Shown one piece after another: positions 1 to 11,900 of a stretch of 46,232 nt of DNA. The stretch's first letter is position 1. Every line of letters begins with the position of its first letter. The notes under the pieces are model-generated. The model saw only the letters and a program-made list of their open reading frames with translations, did not search any database and was not told the DNA's origin. Made by a program: the position numbers and the translations under genes. The stretch is from Rhizopus sp. PT2906 (lineage: Eukaryota; Mucoromycota; Mucoromycetes; Mucorales; Rhizopodaceae): positions 1-46,232 of the forward strand of contig JAMYHX010000347.1 in the NCBI GenBank assembly GCA_025529335.1. Direction: 5' to 3'.

Positions 1-85
1 TCTTTTTGTAAATAGATTTTATACAAACACACATATTTAATACATGTATAAAAATTCTCATTTTATTATTATAATAACATTTATA

Positions 86-2409
86 TTAACATGACCCAAG
101 ACTTGACCGATCCACAGCTTTGTCAATGGATTCATTTCCTTCATCCTCACAATCAGTTGTGCTCTCACTGGATTGGTACATGATGATACCGCTATCGTGC
201 AATGTGTTGCCGGTACACATGATCGACGAGTTCAATTTACACTGCTTTTTTAATTCTATTGGATATACTCCAACCTCTTCTGCATGAGTTATGGCCAAGT
301 TGATTTTCTAAAAGTAGGTTTGTAACAGTTTTCTTCCTTTTGTTTTTTATATTTACCATCACCAACCGATTCTCAAAGTCATAATTTGTATATTTAAGTG
401 CAGTCTGCCAGAATGAAACACCTTGAGACCTTTGTTCCATATTCCAAGCAGTGACACCAGCCTCCCTAAAGAACAAGATAAATAAAAAGTTTTATACATG
501 TATATGCACATACCAAAAGATATAAGGAACAATCCACTTTTCGGCCTTGATCTTGTGTCTTTGGTCAATAACCCAATTGAGATGTATTATAGATTCTTGA
601 TGACAATTCATAGCATTTAGTATAGCTACTTTGAGCAGCAACAGGATGCCACGTTGATCTTCGTACTGAGGTGGCGGTGTCTCTGGCAAGAGCTCGCGTG
701 TGCGTATGGTGTATTCTAACTTTTCAGCCTCCAGTATCCCACTGAGCGCGTCATCGACGAGTTCGAGATTATGTTCGAGTTCATGAATACCCATGAATTC
801 AAAGGCATTCATGAAATAAAGATATTCGAGGGCGCAGAGGATCATGTCCATGTCCTGATATCCGCTTGACTGAAGAAACCTTACCTTGCGAAGAATATAT
901 TGTTCAGTCGCTGAAGGTTTGTCGCCTATGAGCGATGGCACGTCAGCGAAGGCCAAGATCGCCTCAGTACGTTCACCCATCATGTCTAAGCAGGCAGCGG
1001 AGAGGTATCGAAAGAGAGCCGGTGAAAAGTATTTATCATTGTACAGGGTAGAGAAGATATCGTTGGCTTCCTTCCAGTGACTATGCATCATATGGTTCAA
1101 TGCGATTTCATAGCTGCATACATGTCGCATCTCGACTTCGGCCCATTCGTTTTTGCTAATCTCGCTTGCATAGAGAAACGATTGAGATGAAAGGATCAGG
1201 TTACGGGCCAGACGTGACGTACGACCTGCAAAATACAAAAAAATACAAGAGTTTGGGTAGATACGTTGCGCATCCAGTAAGGTCTCTATCGCTGGCTGTG
1301 TATATTCACCAGCTAGAAGCTGAGGACAAAACGATGTTAGAGTGGTGTAGTAGGCTAGTAACATGACAGAAGCCATAGGTGATCGGATCCTGCGTTCTTC
1401 TAAGCAGAGTTTAAGTAGCACGAATCCAAGATGCTTATCTGGTTTCCATCCAAATGCTGAAATTACGCGTAATACTTTTTGTGGCAGTGATGATAAAATT
1501 AAGTGAATGGCTCCTATTCTAAAGAGAGAAATCACTGAGTTTGCCATATACGCAACCTTGTGTTATAGTTACCCAAACTGAATACCAGAGATCGTGCCAC
1601 CATCAATGTATTCATTGTGAAGCTGGCCCATGCGTTTATATTCTTCCCAGACAATGCTATAGCTTACATAAGCTGATATTCATATGGCATAAGATATACA
1701 GCCTATAGAAAGTACACACATACTGCATTTTACCTCTTCTCAAATTTAATCCGCACTTGACATATCCTGTTACTGTTTCCTGTAATAAGTATAGTATCGC
1801 TATTTGAAGACACGCCTCAGCCTTGACAACATGTGCCCTTAAAATACCATTCGAGATGGGTTCAACTCTGTGCATTTCCAGTTGTTTGGGCTTGACTGGT
1901 TTGATATCTGTTGGGACAGATTTTGAAAGTCTGATGTATTGACGACAAGAGGAAAGATATTGACTCACAGTGCTGCCAATATTTCGCCTAGTAGCTTTAT
2001 CAATTTGTGCAGTCGCGATTTGGTAAACTTTGGTTAGTACATGGATGGCATCTTGGTGCACTTGGTGATCGAGCGTCTATAACAGAATTCATTAAGAATA
2101 AGGTTATTTTCTTGTTCTATTTTTCTTTTTTTTTTTTTTTTTTCGTACTATAACAGCTAGAAAAAGATGTTTTAGACAACAAGCAAAAGGTCTTCAATCT
2201 ATTTTTACCTTTTAAAAACATCATTGAGCCTAATCCTAATGCATGTAGTGGATCACTATTGATATGTTAATAAAATTTTTATATCTTTATATCGAGGTAC
2301 CTATTCGCTTGTTGCTCAAATAATCTTTTGGCATTCATAAACTGATTATTAAACAAGCAAAAGACAGCCTTTTGTATAGATTCATCTGGTATACGTCATG
2401 AATATACCC

Positions 2410-2441
<32 letters not shown>

Positions 2442-2855
2442 TTCCTTTTTACCTGCTTTCTCCTGTTCCCTTGGAGTGAGCGTATTCGCTTGAATTGATT
2501 TAGTGTCCACACAACCGAGTGTGATCAGATTGGCTTCGTTACTTGAACCATGGTTGACCAAAAGATGACTGTGACTGATATGTCGATCAAGTTCATAGTC
2601 AACAATAACTTGTTCCTCTCTTTTTAATTTTTTTGATGTATAACATTGCTCTGACGGGTTATTCATTTGAGTTGTTATCGTTACCTTACGTGCTTTTTCA
2701 TCCTTATTTTGCTGTTGTGCGATCAATATCGACTGAAGCACATTGACAATCTGCTCTAATTCCAATGGATCCTCATTATCCTTGGTATTCTCTGTACTCA
2801 TCGGATCAATACAACGTTCTTCGACTGTATCTTTTAATTCCAGGACAGCAACCAT
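86..2855 (-). CDS. IML2: TTC39/IML2-family tetratricopeptide protein
   Basis: Nine exons read in one frame: 2855-2453, 2385-2301, 2255-2209, 2156-2149, 2076-1734, 1672-1573, 1518-514, 465-357 and 307-86, giving 773 residues. The sum of exon lengths is divisible by three only if the 8-base microexon 2149-2156 is included. Family signatures are the N-terminal block around SDPLHALGLGSMMFLK, the central EEYKRMGQ followed by GIQFGIGAIHLILSSLP, and the helical repeats after it. In yeast, Iml2 is linked to clearance of protein inclusions and lipid droplets; animal TTC39 proteins are poorly defined scaffolds. The first ~130 residues are polar and low in conservation, so the start is less certain. An (ATT)n microsatellite lies in intron 1. 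Family call is firm; exact function is inferred. Confidence 0.85.
2411..2443. repeat. (ATT)n microsatellite in an intron
   Basis: About nine ATT units lie inside the first intron of the IML2-like gene. On the coding strand they would read as a polyasparagine run if the intron were retained. Confidence 0.9.
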
Positions 2856-3235
2856 GTTTTCAGTTATTTAGTAATATAAAAAGAAGAAGAAAAAGTGTCA
2901 ATCACTTTTTTCAATACAAAACAAAGGGGGATGTCAATAGGGAGACTGATATATCGTGTTAGATAATGTCTCCTATTATCCCCTCCTTTTTCTCCCCTTC
3001 TTTGCTTCTATCCTGCCTTATAATATACAAAATAGGTTTAATGAAAAAGTACAAACACAAAAGGTAAATCATGCTTTTGTCATTCATAATGCAGAATATT
3101 TGATATCACCATTTTATTAAAGGAGTATATGCTATTTAGGCAAACAGAGGTTCAAACACGTTGGGTCTATACTTTAATAGTGCTTCTTTATCCGCCTGTG
3201 ATTTTTATTTTAGTTTTGATTGATTTGTTATTTTG
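2856..3235 (-). promoter_or_regulatory. Upstream region of the IML2-like gene
   Basis: This 380-base gap separates the IML2-like start from the end of TTI2, which runs in the same direction. It is AT-rich with purine and pyrimidine tracts and must hold the 3' end of TTI2 and the promoter of the next gene. I see no further coding exon. Confidence 0.5.
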
Positions 3236-4376
3236 TCATCCTACCTCTTCTGCTCCTTGACAGGCAGCTTCAAATACCTTGTAAAGCTGTCTCTGTAATT
3301 CCAACATTTCTCTATCTAAATGTAGTCTATGTCAAAAAAAAAAGAAGGGAGAAAGAGAAGACTGGTTTACCTTGTTTATCAAAATAGTACGACCAACATT
3401 TTGCCACACTACTCATGATGATCCCCTCATAAGTGCTAATCCTTGGCCAACATTCTCGAATGACAGCTATTAAGCCGTGTGCAGCCAATTTATTTATCCT
3501 TCTCATCTCTAGACTATCATTGTAAGGAACAGTCGATAGTGATTGACATAGCGAGGGAATGATGCCTTTCAAATATTGTACACTTGATGCACCCAGTTCT
3601 TCAAATAGTCTCGGAATGGGTTGAAGCAAGATAGGTAAAAATCTGATCTTTTCTCCTGCATGTAATAGTCCTGTCAGAATGCCTTCGGTCATCACTCTTT
3701 CGTACAGATCGCAACGAGATTGCCCTTGTTTTGTATAAGCTATGAGGTCTATTATACAAGGATATGTTGCTTCAACAAGAGGAGCATCTCTGTCTTGTGT
3801 TAGATAGTATAAACAATTAAATAATGACTATTAAGTGTGAGTTGTTGCATACATACAACCCAACAATGACTACCTCCAAAAATACATTATCCAGATTGTT
3901 CTTGATGATACCAGCCGAGTTCATTCGAGTGATCATGACATGCACAAGAGAAACTCCTTTGGTTCGATATTGAATATCATAGTCATCAAGGACAATCAAC
4001 ACAGGTGGAATCAGCAAGTTTAGGTTTTCCTCAAGTTTCAAAGGCTGTGCACGCGTAAAGAAAGTTTATTAATACCCCCCTTTTCTCTTTCTCAAATCAT
4101 GCTCTCTTTCTTTTACACACATACGTCAGCTTTTTTTATGATCCAATATAGTATATCAACATGATGATCTGACTTCCAAGCTTGTTGCTCATGTAGCTCA
4201 TCGTCTCTTGCATACCTCGAAGGTCGCTTAAGTGCAGGGTGGTGAAGAGCATTTCTTTTGAATGCAGGTTGTAATTTGTTTGATAAAATGTCCCTCAAGT
4301 GGACTTGTAAAATATGATTGGACTTGTCACAAACATTCTCACAGGTGCAGCTGAAGGTCTGAATGAAGTTATCCAT
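3236..4376 (-). CDS. TTI2: TELO2-interacting protein 2 (TTI2)-like
   Basis: Four exons (4376-4125, 4044-3874, 3827-3371, 3315-3236) join in frame to 319 residues. The hallmark is the segment LLIPPVLIVLDDYDIQYRTK, the best conserved block of the Tti2 family, preceded by WKSDHHVDILYWIIKK. Tti2 binds Tti1 and Tel2 in the TTT complex, which with Hsp90 matures PIKK kinases such as TOR, ATM and ATR. The product is shorter than many Tti2 proteins (about 400 to 500 residues), so an extra 5' exon may be missed or the N-terminus may be reduced. The last acceptor was placed after CTACATTTAG because the closer AG gives an immediate stop. It shares a ~400-base upstream gap with RPB2, which runs the other way. 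Confidence 0.75.
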
Positions 4377-4780
4377 GAGTCTCTTTCTATGTGTGTGAGT
4401 GTGGTGTGTAAAATTTTTTTAATGTCCGTAGCACTGAATGCACACCAATTTTTTTATAGTGCGTGTACTGTTCTGCGTAGGGTTCCCAAAAGAGAGAGAA
4501 AGAAAGAAAAAGAGAGTTTTTTTTTCTTTTTTTTTTTTTTTTTCTTAAAAAAAAAAGAATCCTTGTATTCTTTTCTTTACATTTGTGTGTGTGTGTTTGT
4601 GTGTTCATTGACTTTAAAGGAGTTAACTTTACACGCATACTAAAGAACAGTAATTTATCAATTTTTTTTCTCTCTTTCTGTCACATTTGGTTGTGTCTAC
4701 AAAATACGCATTTGGACTGATTAAACAAGATCTCATATACAAAAACAATAAAAAGCTTTTATCAGCAAATATAATCAACA
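4377..4780. promoter_or_regulatory. Divergent promoter region of TTI2 and RPB2
   Basis: The gap between the two divergent starts carries a long T tract followed by an A tract at about 4518-4558, which would form a poly(dA:dT) hairpin or nucleosome-excluding stretch, a short GT repeat near 4586-4600, and an AT-rich leader before the RPB2 ATG. No clear TATA element was assigned. Confidence 0.5.
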
Positions 4781-7700
4781 ATGACTGAAGTAATGGACGA
4801 TAGTTATATGATGGCAGAAAATGGTTAGAAAAAATAGCGTTTAGCGTAGTAAGAATGATAGATTAACCTTGTCTTTCTTACAGAATATTTTTTGCCCGAT
4901 GACCAAATGTATGAAGACGAGCCTATCACGTAAGTGTTTGATTTTAAAAGAAAAAAAGAAACTAATGTTACATGTAGTCAAGAAGACTGTTGGACAGTGA
5001 TTGGTTCTTTCTTTGAAGAAAAAGGTCTCGTTCGACAACAGTTGGATTCCTTTGATGAATTTGTTCAAAACACAATGCAAGAATTAGTAGACGAAAACTC
5101 AAATCTAGTATTACAACATGTTGGAGGCGATGGCGATGTTACTGTATGTATTAAAAAAAAGGAAATGAACTTATTAATAACCCAGCTTAGAAACGATATA
5201 TTATTGACTTTGGGCAAATTTACCTGTCAAAACCTACAATGACAGAAGCCGATGGTAGCTCACAGCCTATGTTTCCTCAAGAAGCTCGTATACGTAATTT
5301 AACGTAAAGTATACCATTTATTTTAGAAATATGATTCTGACTAGGAATATATTAGATATGCAGCTCCATTATACATTGATATGAGTAAACGTACACAGAT
5401 AGCAAAGCCTTACGACCCAAATAATCCTAGAACAAATCCTAATGATTACTTTATGGATGAGTCAACAGAACCTCCTCCAAAGACAAAAGTGTTTGTAGGA
5501 AAGGTAAAGAAGAAAAGAAACAGAGATGATAGGGTAATAATGACACATCTTTTAGGTCCCAGTGATGCTACGGTCAAGTTATTGTATATTACATGATATG
5601 CCTGAAAAAGAAATGCACGACTTGAATGAGTGCTCTTTTGATATGGGTGGTTACTTTGTCATCAATGGTTCAGAAAAAGTGTTGATTGCTCAAGAACGCA
5701 TGGCCACAAATACAGTCTATGTGTTTTCAAAAGCACCACCTTCCAACTTTTCATACACTGCCGAAATTCGATCACAACCAGAGAAGGGCTCCAAAAATGC
5801 TTCTCCGTTATTTATTAAGATGATGAGACCTTCAGCCGAGCGTGGTACCGCTGGCCAATTTATTCGTGCTGCTCTACCTTATATCCGATCTGAAATACCA
5901 GTGGTAATCGTGTTTAGAGCGCTTGGACAGGTATCGGATCGTGATGTCTTGGAGCATATCTGTTATGATCGCAATGACTATGAAATGCTGGAAATGCTCA
6001 AACCATCAATTGAAGAAGCGTTTGTCATTCAAGATCAAGACGTTGCTTTAGACTTTATCGGTAAAAGAGGCACCACTGTGGGCGCAACAAGAGAGAGACG
6101 TATCAAGTACGCGTCCGAAATTCTTCAAAAGGAGCTGTTGCCTCACGTAGGTACTGCCTACAAGACAGAGACCCGAAAATCATACTTTTTTGGTTACATG
6201 ATTCACCGTCTGCTCCTTGCCGCTCTCGAACGTCGTGAATTAGATGATCGTGATCATTATGGCAAGAAACGAATGGATTTGGCAGGTCCTCTGATGGCAG
6301 GTCTCTTTAGAATTTTGTTCAAGAAGCTGACAAAGGATGTAGCCAAGTATTTGCAAAAGTGTATCGAATCCAGCAGAGAATTCAACCTGTCGTTGGCTGT
6401 CAAGTCCAACACGATTACAAATGGTCTCAAGTACTCCTTGGCTACGGGTAACTGGGGTGATCAAAAAAAGGCAATGCAATCCCGTGCTGGTGTGTCTCAA
6501 GTATTGAACAGATACACCTTTGCCTCTACTCTTTCTCACTTGCGTCGATGTAACACACCCATCGGACGTGATGGTAAGATTGCTAAACCTCGTCAACTGC
6601 ACAACACCCACTGGGGTCTTGTCTGTCCTGCAGAAACACCTGAAGGTCAGGCATGTGGTCTGGTCAAAAACTTGGCTTTGATGTCGTACATCTCTGTCGG
6701 TTCATCAGCTAATCCTTTGATCATGTTTTTGGAAGAATGGGCCATGGAAAACTTGGAAGAACTCAGTGCGACAAGCATTGCGGATGCTACCAAGGTCTTT
6801 GTCAATGGTGTCTGGATCGGTATTCACCGTGACCCTGGGGAATTGGTCACCTCTTTGAAACAGATGAGACGGTCTGTAGACATTTCGCCCGAAGTCAGTA
6901 TTGTCCGTGATATTCGTGAAAAGGAATTAAGAATGTACACAGATGCAGGTCGTTGTTGCAGACCTCTTTTCTTGGTTGATAACCAACAATTACGACTGAC
7001 CCGTGAGCACGTATCTCGTCTTCAAGATCCTGATGATGACTACGGCTGGCAGGATCTTATTGCTGAAGGTATTGTAGAATACGTGGATGCGGATGAAGAA
7101 GAGACAGCAATGATTTGTATGACACCAGAAGATCTTGCAGAATCACGTATGGCTGCGCAATATGGTGCTCCTCTTCAGCAGACTCGTAGCTTGGCCAGTC
7201 GTGTCAAATCACAAACAGGCACATATGCACATACTTGGACACATTGTGAAATTCATCCAAGTATGATCCTTGGTATCTGTGCCAGTATCATTCCTTTCCC
7301 TGATCACAACCAATCTCCTCGTAACACCTATCAATCTGCTATGGGTAAGCAGGCCATGGGTGTTTATCTTACTAATTTCCAAATGCGTATGGATACGCTT
7401 GCCAATATTCTGTATTATCCTCAAAAGCCACTGACAACCACACGATCCATGGAGTTTTTGCGATTCAGAGAACTTCCTGCTGGTCAAAATGCTATTGTAG
7501 CCATTTTATGTTACTCTGGTTACAATCAAGAGGATTCTGTCATCATGAATCAGAGTAGTATCGATCGTGGTCTCTTCAGATCCTTATTCTTCCGTACTTA
7601 TATGGATGCTGAGAAGAAAGCTGGTATGATGTTTATGGAAGAGTTTGAAAAGCCAACACGTGAGTCAACGCTTCGATTGAAGCATGGTACATATGAAAAA

Positions 7701-8687
7701 TTGGAAGACGATGGTCTTATTGCTCCTGGTACGCGTGTCTCTGGTGACGATATTATTATTGGTAAGACCGCGCCTATTCCTCCAGAATCTGAAGAACTGG
7801 GTCAGAGAACGAGTACACATACAAAGCGTGATGCCTCTACTCCTTTGAGATCAACAGAAACGGGTATTGTGGATCAAGTGATGTTGACAACAAATCAAGA
7901 TGGTTTAAAGTTTGTCAAAGTGCGAGTTCGTTCCACCCGTGTGCCTCAGATGGGTGACAAGTTCGCCTCTCGTCACGGTCAGAAAGGTACGATTGGTATT
8001 ACTTATCGTCAAGAAGATTTCCCCTTCTCTGCTGAAGGTATCACACCTGATTTGATCATCAATCCTCACGCTATTCCTTCTCGTATGACAATTGGTCACT
8101 TGATTGAATGTTTACTTGGTAAAGTGTCAACATTGACTGGTAATGAAGGTGATGCGACACCATTTACGGATGTTACTGTCGAAGCCATTTCACAAGCATT
8201 GCAGGAACAGGGATACCAGCAACGTGGTTTTGAAGTCATGTATAATGGTTTTACTGGTCGTAAGCTGAATGCCCAAGTATTCTTGGGTCCAACCTATTAT
8301 CAGCGTTTGAAACACATGGTAGACGATAAGATTCACAGTCGAGCAAGAGGACCTGTACAGATCTTGACAAGACAACCAGTCGAAGGTCGTTCAAGAGATG
8401 GTGGTTTACGTTTTGGTGAAATGGAAAGAGATTGTATGATTTCCCATGGTGTTGCTCAATTCTTGAAGGAGCGTCTGTTTGACGCATCAGATGCATATCG
8501 TGTTCATGTGTGTGATATCTGTGGTCTGATGGCTATTGCAAACTTGAAGAAGAACAATTTTGAATGCCGCGCATGTAAAAATAAGACTAGAATTTCACAG
8601 ATCCATATTCCTTATGCTTGTAAACTTTTATTCCAAGAATTAATGGCAATGAACATTGCTCCTCGTATGTTTGTTGATGCAGATTAA
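4781..8687 (+). CDS. RPB2: DNA-directed RNA polymerase II subunit RPB2
   Basis: Six exons (4781-4823, 4884-4929, 4978-5143, 5191-5303, 5356-5503, 5556-8687) encode 1215 residues, close to the 1224 of yeast Rpb2. Visible landmarks are CWTVIGSFFEEKGLVRQQLD at the N-terminus, LSKPTMTEADG, VPVMLRSSYCILHDM at the fifth splice, GGYFVINGSEKVLIAQER, the fork and lobe block HWGLVCPAETPEGQACGLVK, GYNQEDSVIMN, the hybrid-binding motif GDKFASRHGQKGTIG, and a C-terminal zinc-binding module with paired CxxC motifs (VCDICG and ECRACKN). It forms the active-centre cleft of Pol II with Rpb1. Five introns crowd the first 780 bases, then a single 3.1 kb exon follows. Nothing looks broken. Confidence 0.98.
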
Positions 8688-8765
8688 ATAAAATTACATA
8701 TTTTAAATTCCGACACACATCTTTTTAATAAAAATTCTTTTACTTTTTTTATATTTGCAAATAAT

Positions 8766-8957
8766 ATGACTGATGATAATAATAATAATAACAATAATAC
8801 GAATATAGCGTCTAGTTCGTCCCACATATCAAATACCTCCAATAACTCACAAACACCACTTAATGTTCAACCTGAGCCTATTACTGAAGCAGAAGGAACG
8901 ACCTACCTTTTGCTTGATGTTGCTGAAAATGAGGACGAAACGAAGAGTGTGAGTAGT

Positions 8958-8992
<35 letters not shown>

Positions 8993-11900
8993 TAGCAGTA
9001 GTAGTAGCGTATCAGCACAGGTTGTCATTGACCATGGTAGTTCAATACCACGTCGACTAGAGAAAAGAAGTGCAGCTCATCTAATACGGTCAGGAGACGA
9101 GGAATCAGAGAGCGATTATGCATTCTGTTATTCTCCCGCCAGACGAGATTCTGACACAGAATTAGCATCGGTTAGTAAGCAGAGGTCAGAACAAACAGCA
9201 AGAGGAACCTCCAATTTACACATGATGGAAATTGCAATGGACAGAGAAGATGATCAGGACGATGCCGATGACGAAGGTGTGTATGAACCTGGTCGTGATC
9301 ATCGGCAAAGGCATCGCCGTAGAGATTATAATATGAAAAAAGGCGATATTGCTAATGATAAACGAATGGTGACTGTGTATACCGAAGAGGATGATGATTT
9401 AGTAGATGAAATGCCAAGGGGGGACCGTGAAAGGATGATAAGACATAATAGAAGGCATCGTTATAGAAAGAGATCAGTGCCTCGTAAAAGACTGCACAAG
9501 CGAACACAGCGAGTATTGCAAACAAACTTACAGTCCCATTCATGGAGCAGAAGAGAGAGTTTACAATCAATCAGGCATCCAGGTCTGTCAAGCGAAGAAG
9601 CGCTGAGGTTAGCTTATAGATGATGTCTTTTTCATGTGTCTAGATCTCTCACAAGCTGTTTCTCTATAGCAAGCTTCTTTATATCTCTCGTCAAATATTA
9701 GAAGAAGAGAGAGCTCGGATTGCTAAAATATCAGAAGGTAAAAAGAAGAAAAAAAGAATAGACATGAGTGATCCAATCTAATCTTTTTTTTTAAAAAAAA
9801 GACGCCAAATTTATCCTGAGCCGACCTGAAGTCTTTATGTGTTTTATTACAGGCTTTGCACTATTATCATTTTATATTGCAGGGTACTTTAAGAGTGAGC
9901 CATACCAGTACCGCATCACTGGTCTTTTAGTAGAAGCTCTGTTGATTATATCGATGGGCTTGTGGAATATCTTTTTGTACTGCCGGGAGCGTACGTTGAC
10001 TGATAGGGAAATGATTGATCGTGCAGCGACGATCATTAATGCACTTGAAAGAAATGGAATGAATATGGTTCAAGTATGTAATGATTTTAAAAGGAAAATA
10101 ACCGTCTAACAGAAACATACAGGACACTAAAATCCCATTCATTCCCTCCATGTCTGTGGCCAAAGTGGTTCGTGATGGGGTTGTGCGTATTTTTCCTGTC
10201 AATTTATTAGTCGAAGGAGATGTCGTAGAGATGCTCTATGGTGATGTTGCACCCGGGCGCATGAAGTACATCCATAAGCCAAACCCTATCAATAAATCTC
10301 AAGACGACGACAAAAACGGCAGCAGCAGCAGCAGTAGTACTGGCAGTAGTGACGATGCTAGAAATGATGCTTCATTAGAGGACAAAGAGTACTATTTGGC
10401 AAAAGATCAAACGTTCAAACCATCCTTCTTTGGTATACCTCCGCCTTCAGGTCTGATGGAGGAATACATGAGGTCAAGAGGTCGACATCAGTTTGTTTTG
10501 CTTGAAACACCGCTTGAAAAGAACATACGAAAAGCATTAAACCAAAAGAGACCACTTCCTGTCTTGTACCAAGAGGCAGATTATATTATGCGTATATTCT
10601 ATAGATACATCCTCTGGGTTGTCCTAATCATTGCACTGCTTGTCAACTTGTTAAGGTATGGGCTTAAAAGCATTCTCGCCAATCATTATCCTCCAGACCA
10701 GCTGGTTGAAGAAGCATTTACGATGTCGTTTTATACCATCATTCCACTTCTCCCCCTTTGCTTGCCCAGTATGTGGGTAATCGCTCGAAGTTTTGGTAAT
10801 GCACAATTGTTGATCCTGTTTGAGGCACTTCAAATATCCAAAACGGAATACGAGGATGATGATGAAGTAGACGAGTTTGACGCCGAAGCACCACCACCAA
10901 CAAAAGATTTGGAGTTGAGTCCAAGTAAGAATTTGCAATGTGTATTTGACATACGGGTCTTATTTTCTCTTATTATAGATGCTGTTTGGGATAGGTTTCT
11001 ATCGTTGTTGACCAAATGGGATAGACTCTCTTTAACAAGGTCTACAAATTTGCTAGAATCATTAGGAAACACAACTGTTATCTGCTGTTTGGATAAGGAA
11101 GGCACAATTGCAAATGTAAGACTAATACTGAAATCTGTGTATATTGTATTAAATAAAAGCAAAGCCGTTTCCTACTGTAGAACAACTCATGTTTCCAAAT
11201 AATCAAGAGGATATCACTTATTTGGATGTCGAGGAAGACTCGGATGCGCCAACAGGACTCAAGTTCGAGGATCAAGATTGGGATCATTACTTACCGTAAG
11301 AGAGAGAAAAACTAAATGACTAAAAGACACCATTTTATACAAATATATGTTCTTCTAGGTGCTTAAAACCACTTGGTTTAAATTTTATGCTCAATACTAA
11401 CTGTGGAGTGCTTCAAAGCCGTAAACGATCTGAATACCACCGTCGACGTTCAAAGCTACACGTCTACGGCAAGACATGTCCTGCTCGACAATGTAAGCCC
11501 GAATAGTTTGACACATACGATAGCCAACTTATATACAACATAAATTAGCTTGTTTATGTCGCCTAGGTAAATGTATTGGATTCAGAGAAGAGGCACTTCA
11601 ATCTTTTGCTTTGCGGGCAGAGATATACACATTTGCACCTTATCATGAGATATTGAACACACCACGATATAAATTCAGTAAATATTATCAATTTGAAGTA
11701 CCCAACGCCTTATCTACAGTTTTTGAAGAAAAGACTTCAGGTAGAGAGAAAAAGAGAATTTTTAATATGATAGATTGATAAATGACACACGCCTATTATT
11801 TTTCTGTTTACAGGTAGCTACCAACTCTTAACGGATGGTCATCCTTCACTTGTGATGGATAAATGTTCTGACTATTGGGACGGTACATCTTTGCAGACAA

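Noticed and set aside
4387..4643. Overlapping Lys/Phe-rich frames in the TTI2-RPB2 gap
   Set aside because: They are generated by the T and A tracts of the promoter and have no conserved content.
5934..8500. Several long minus-strand frames opposite RPB2 and other conserved genes
   Set aside because: They lie wholly inside strongly conserved exons and their translations show no family motif; they are antisense shadows.
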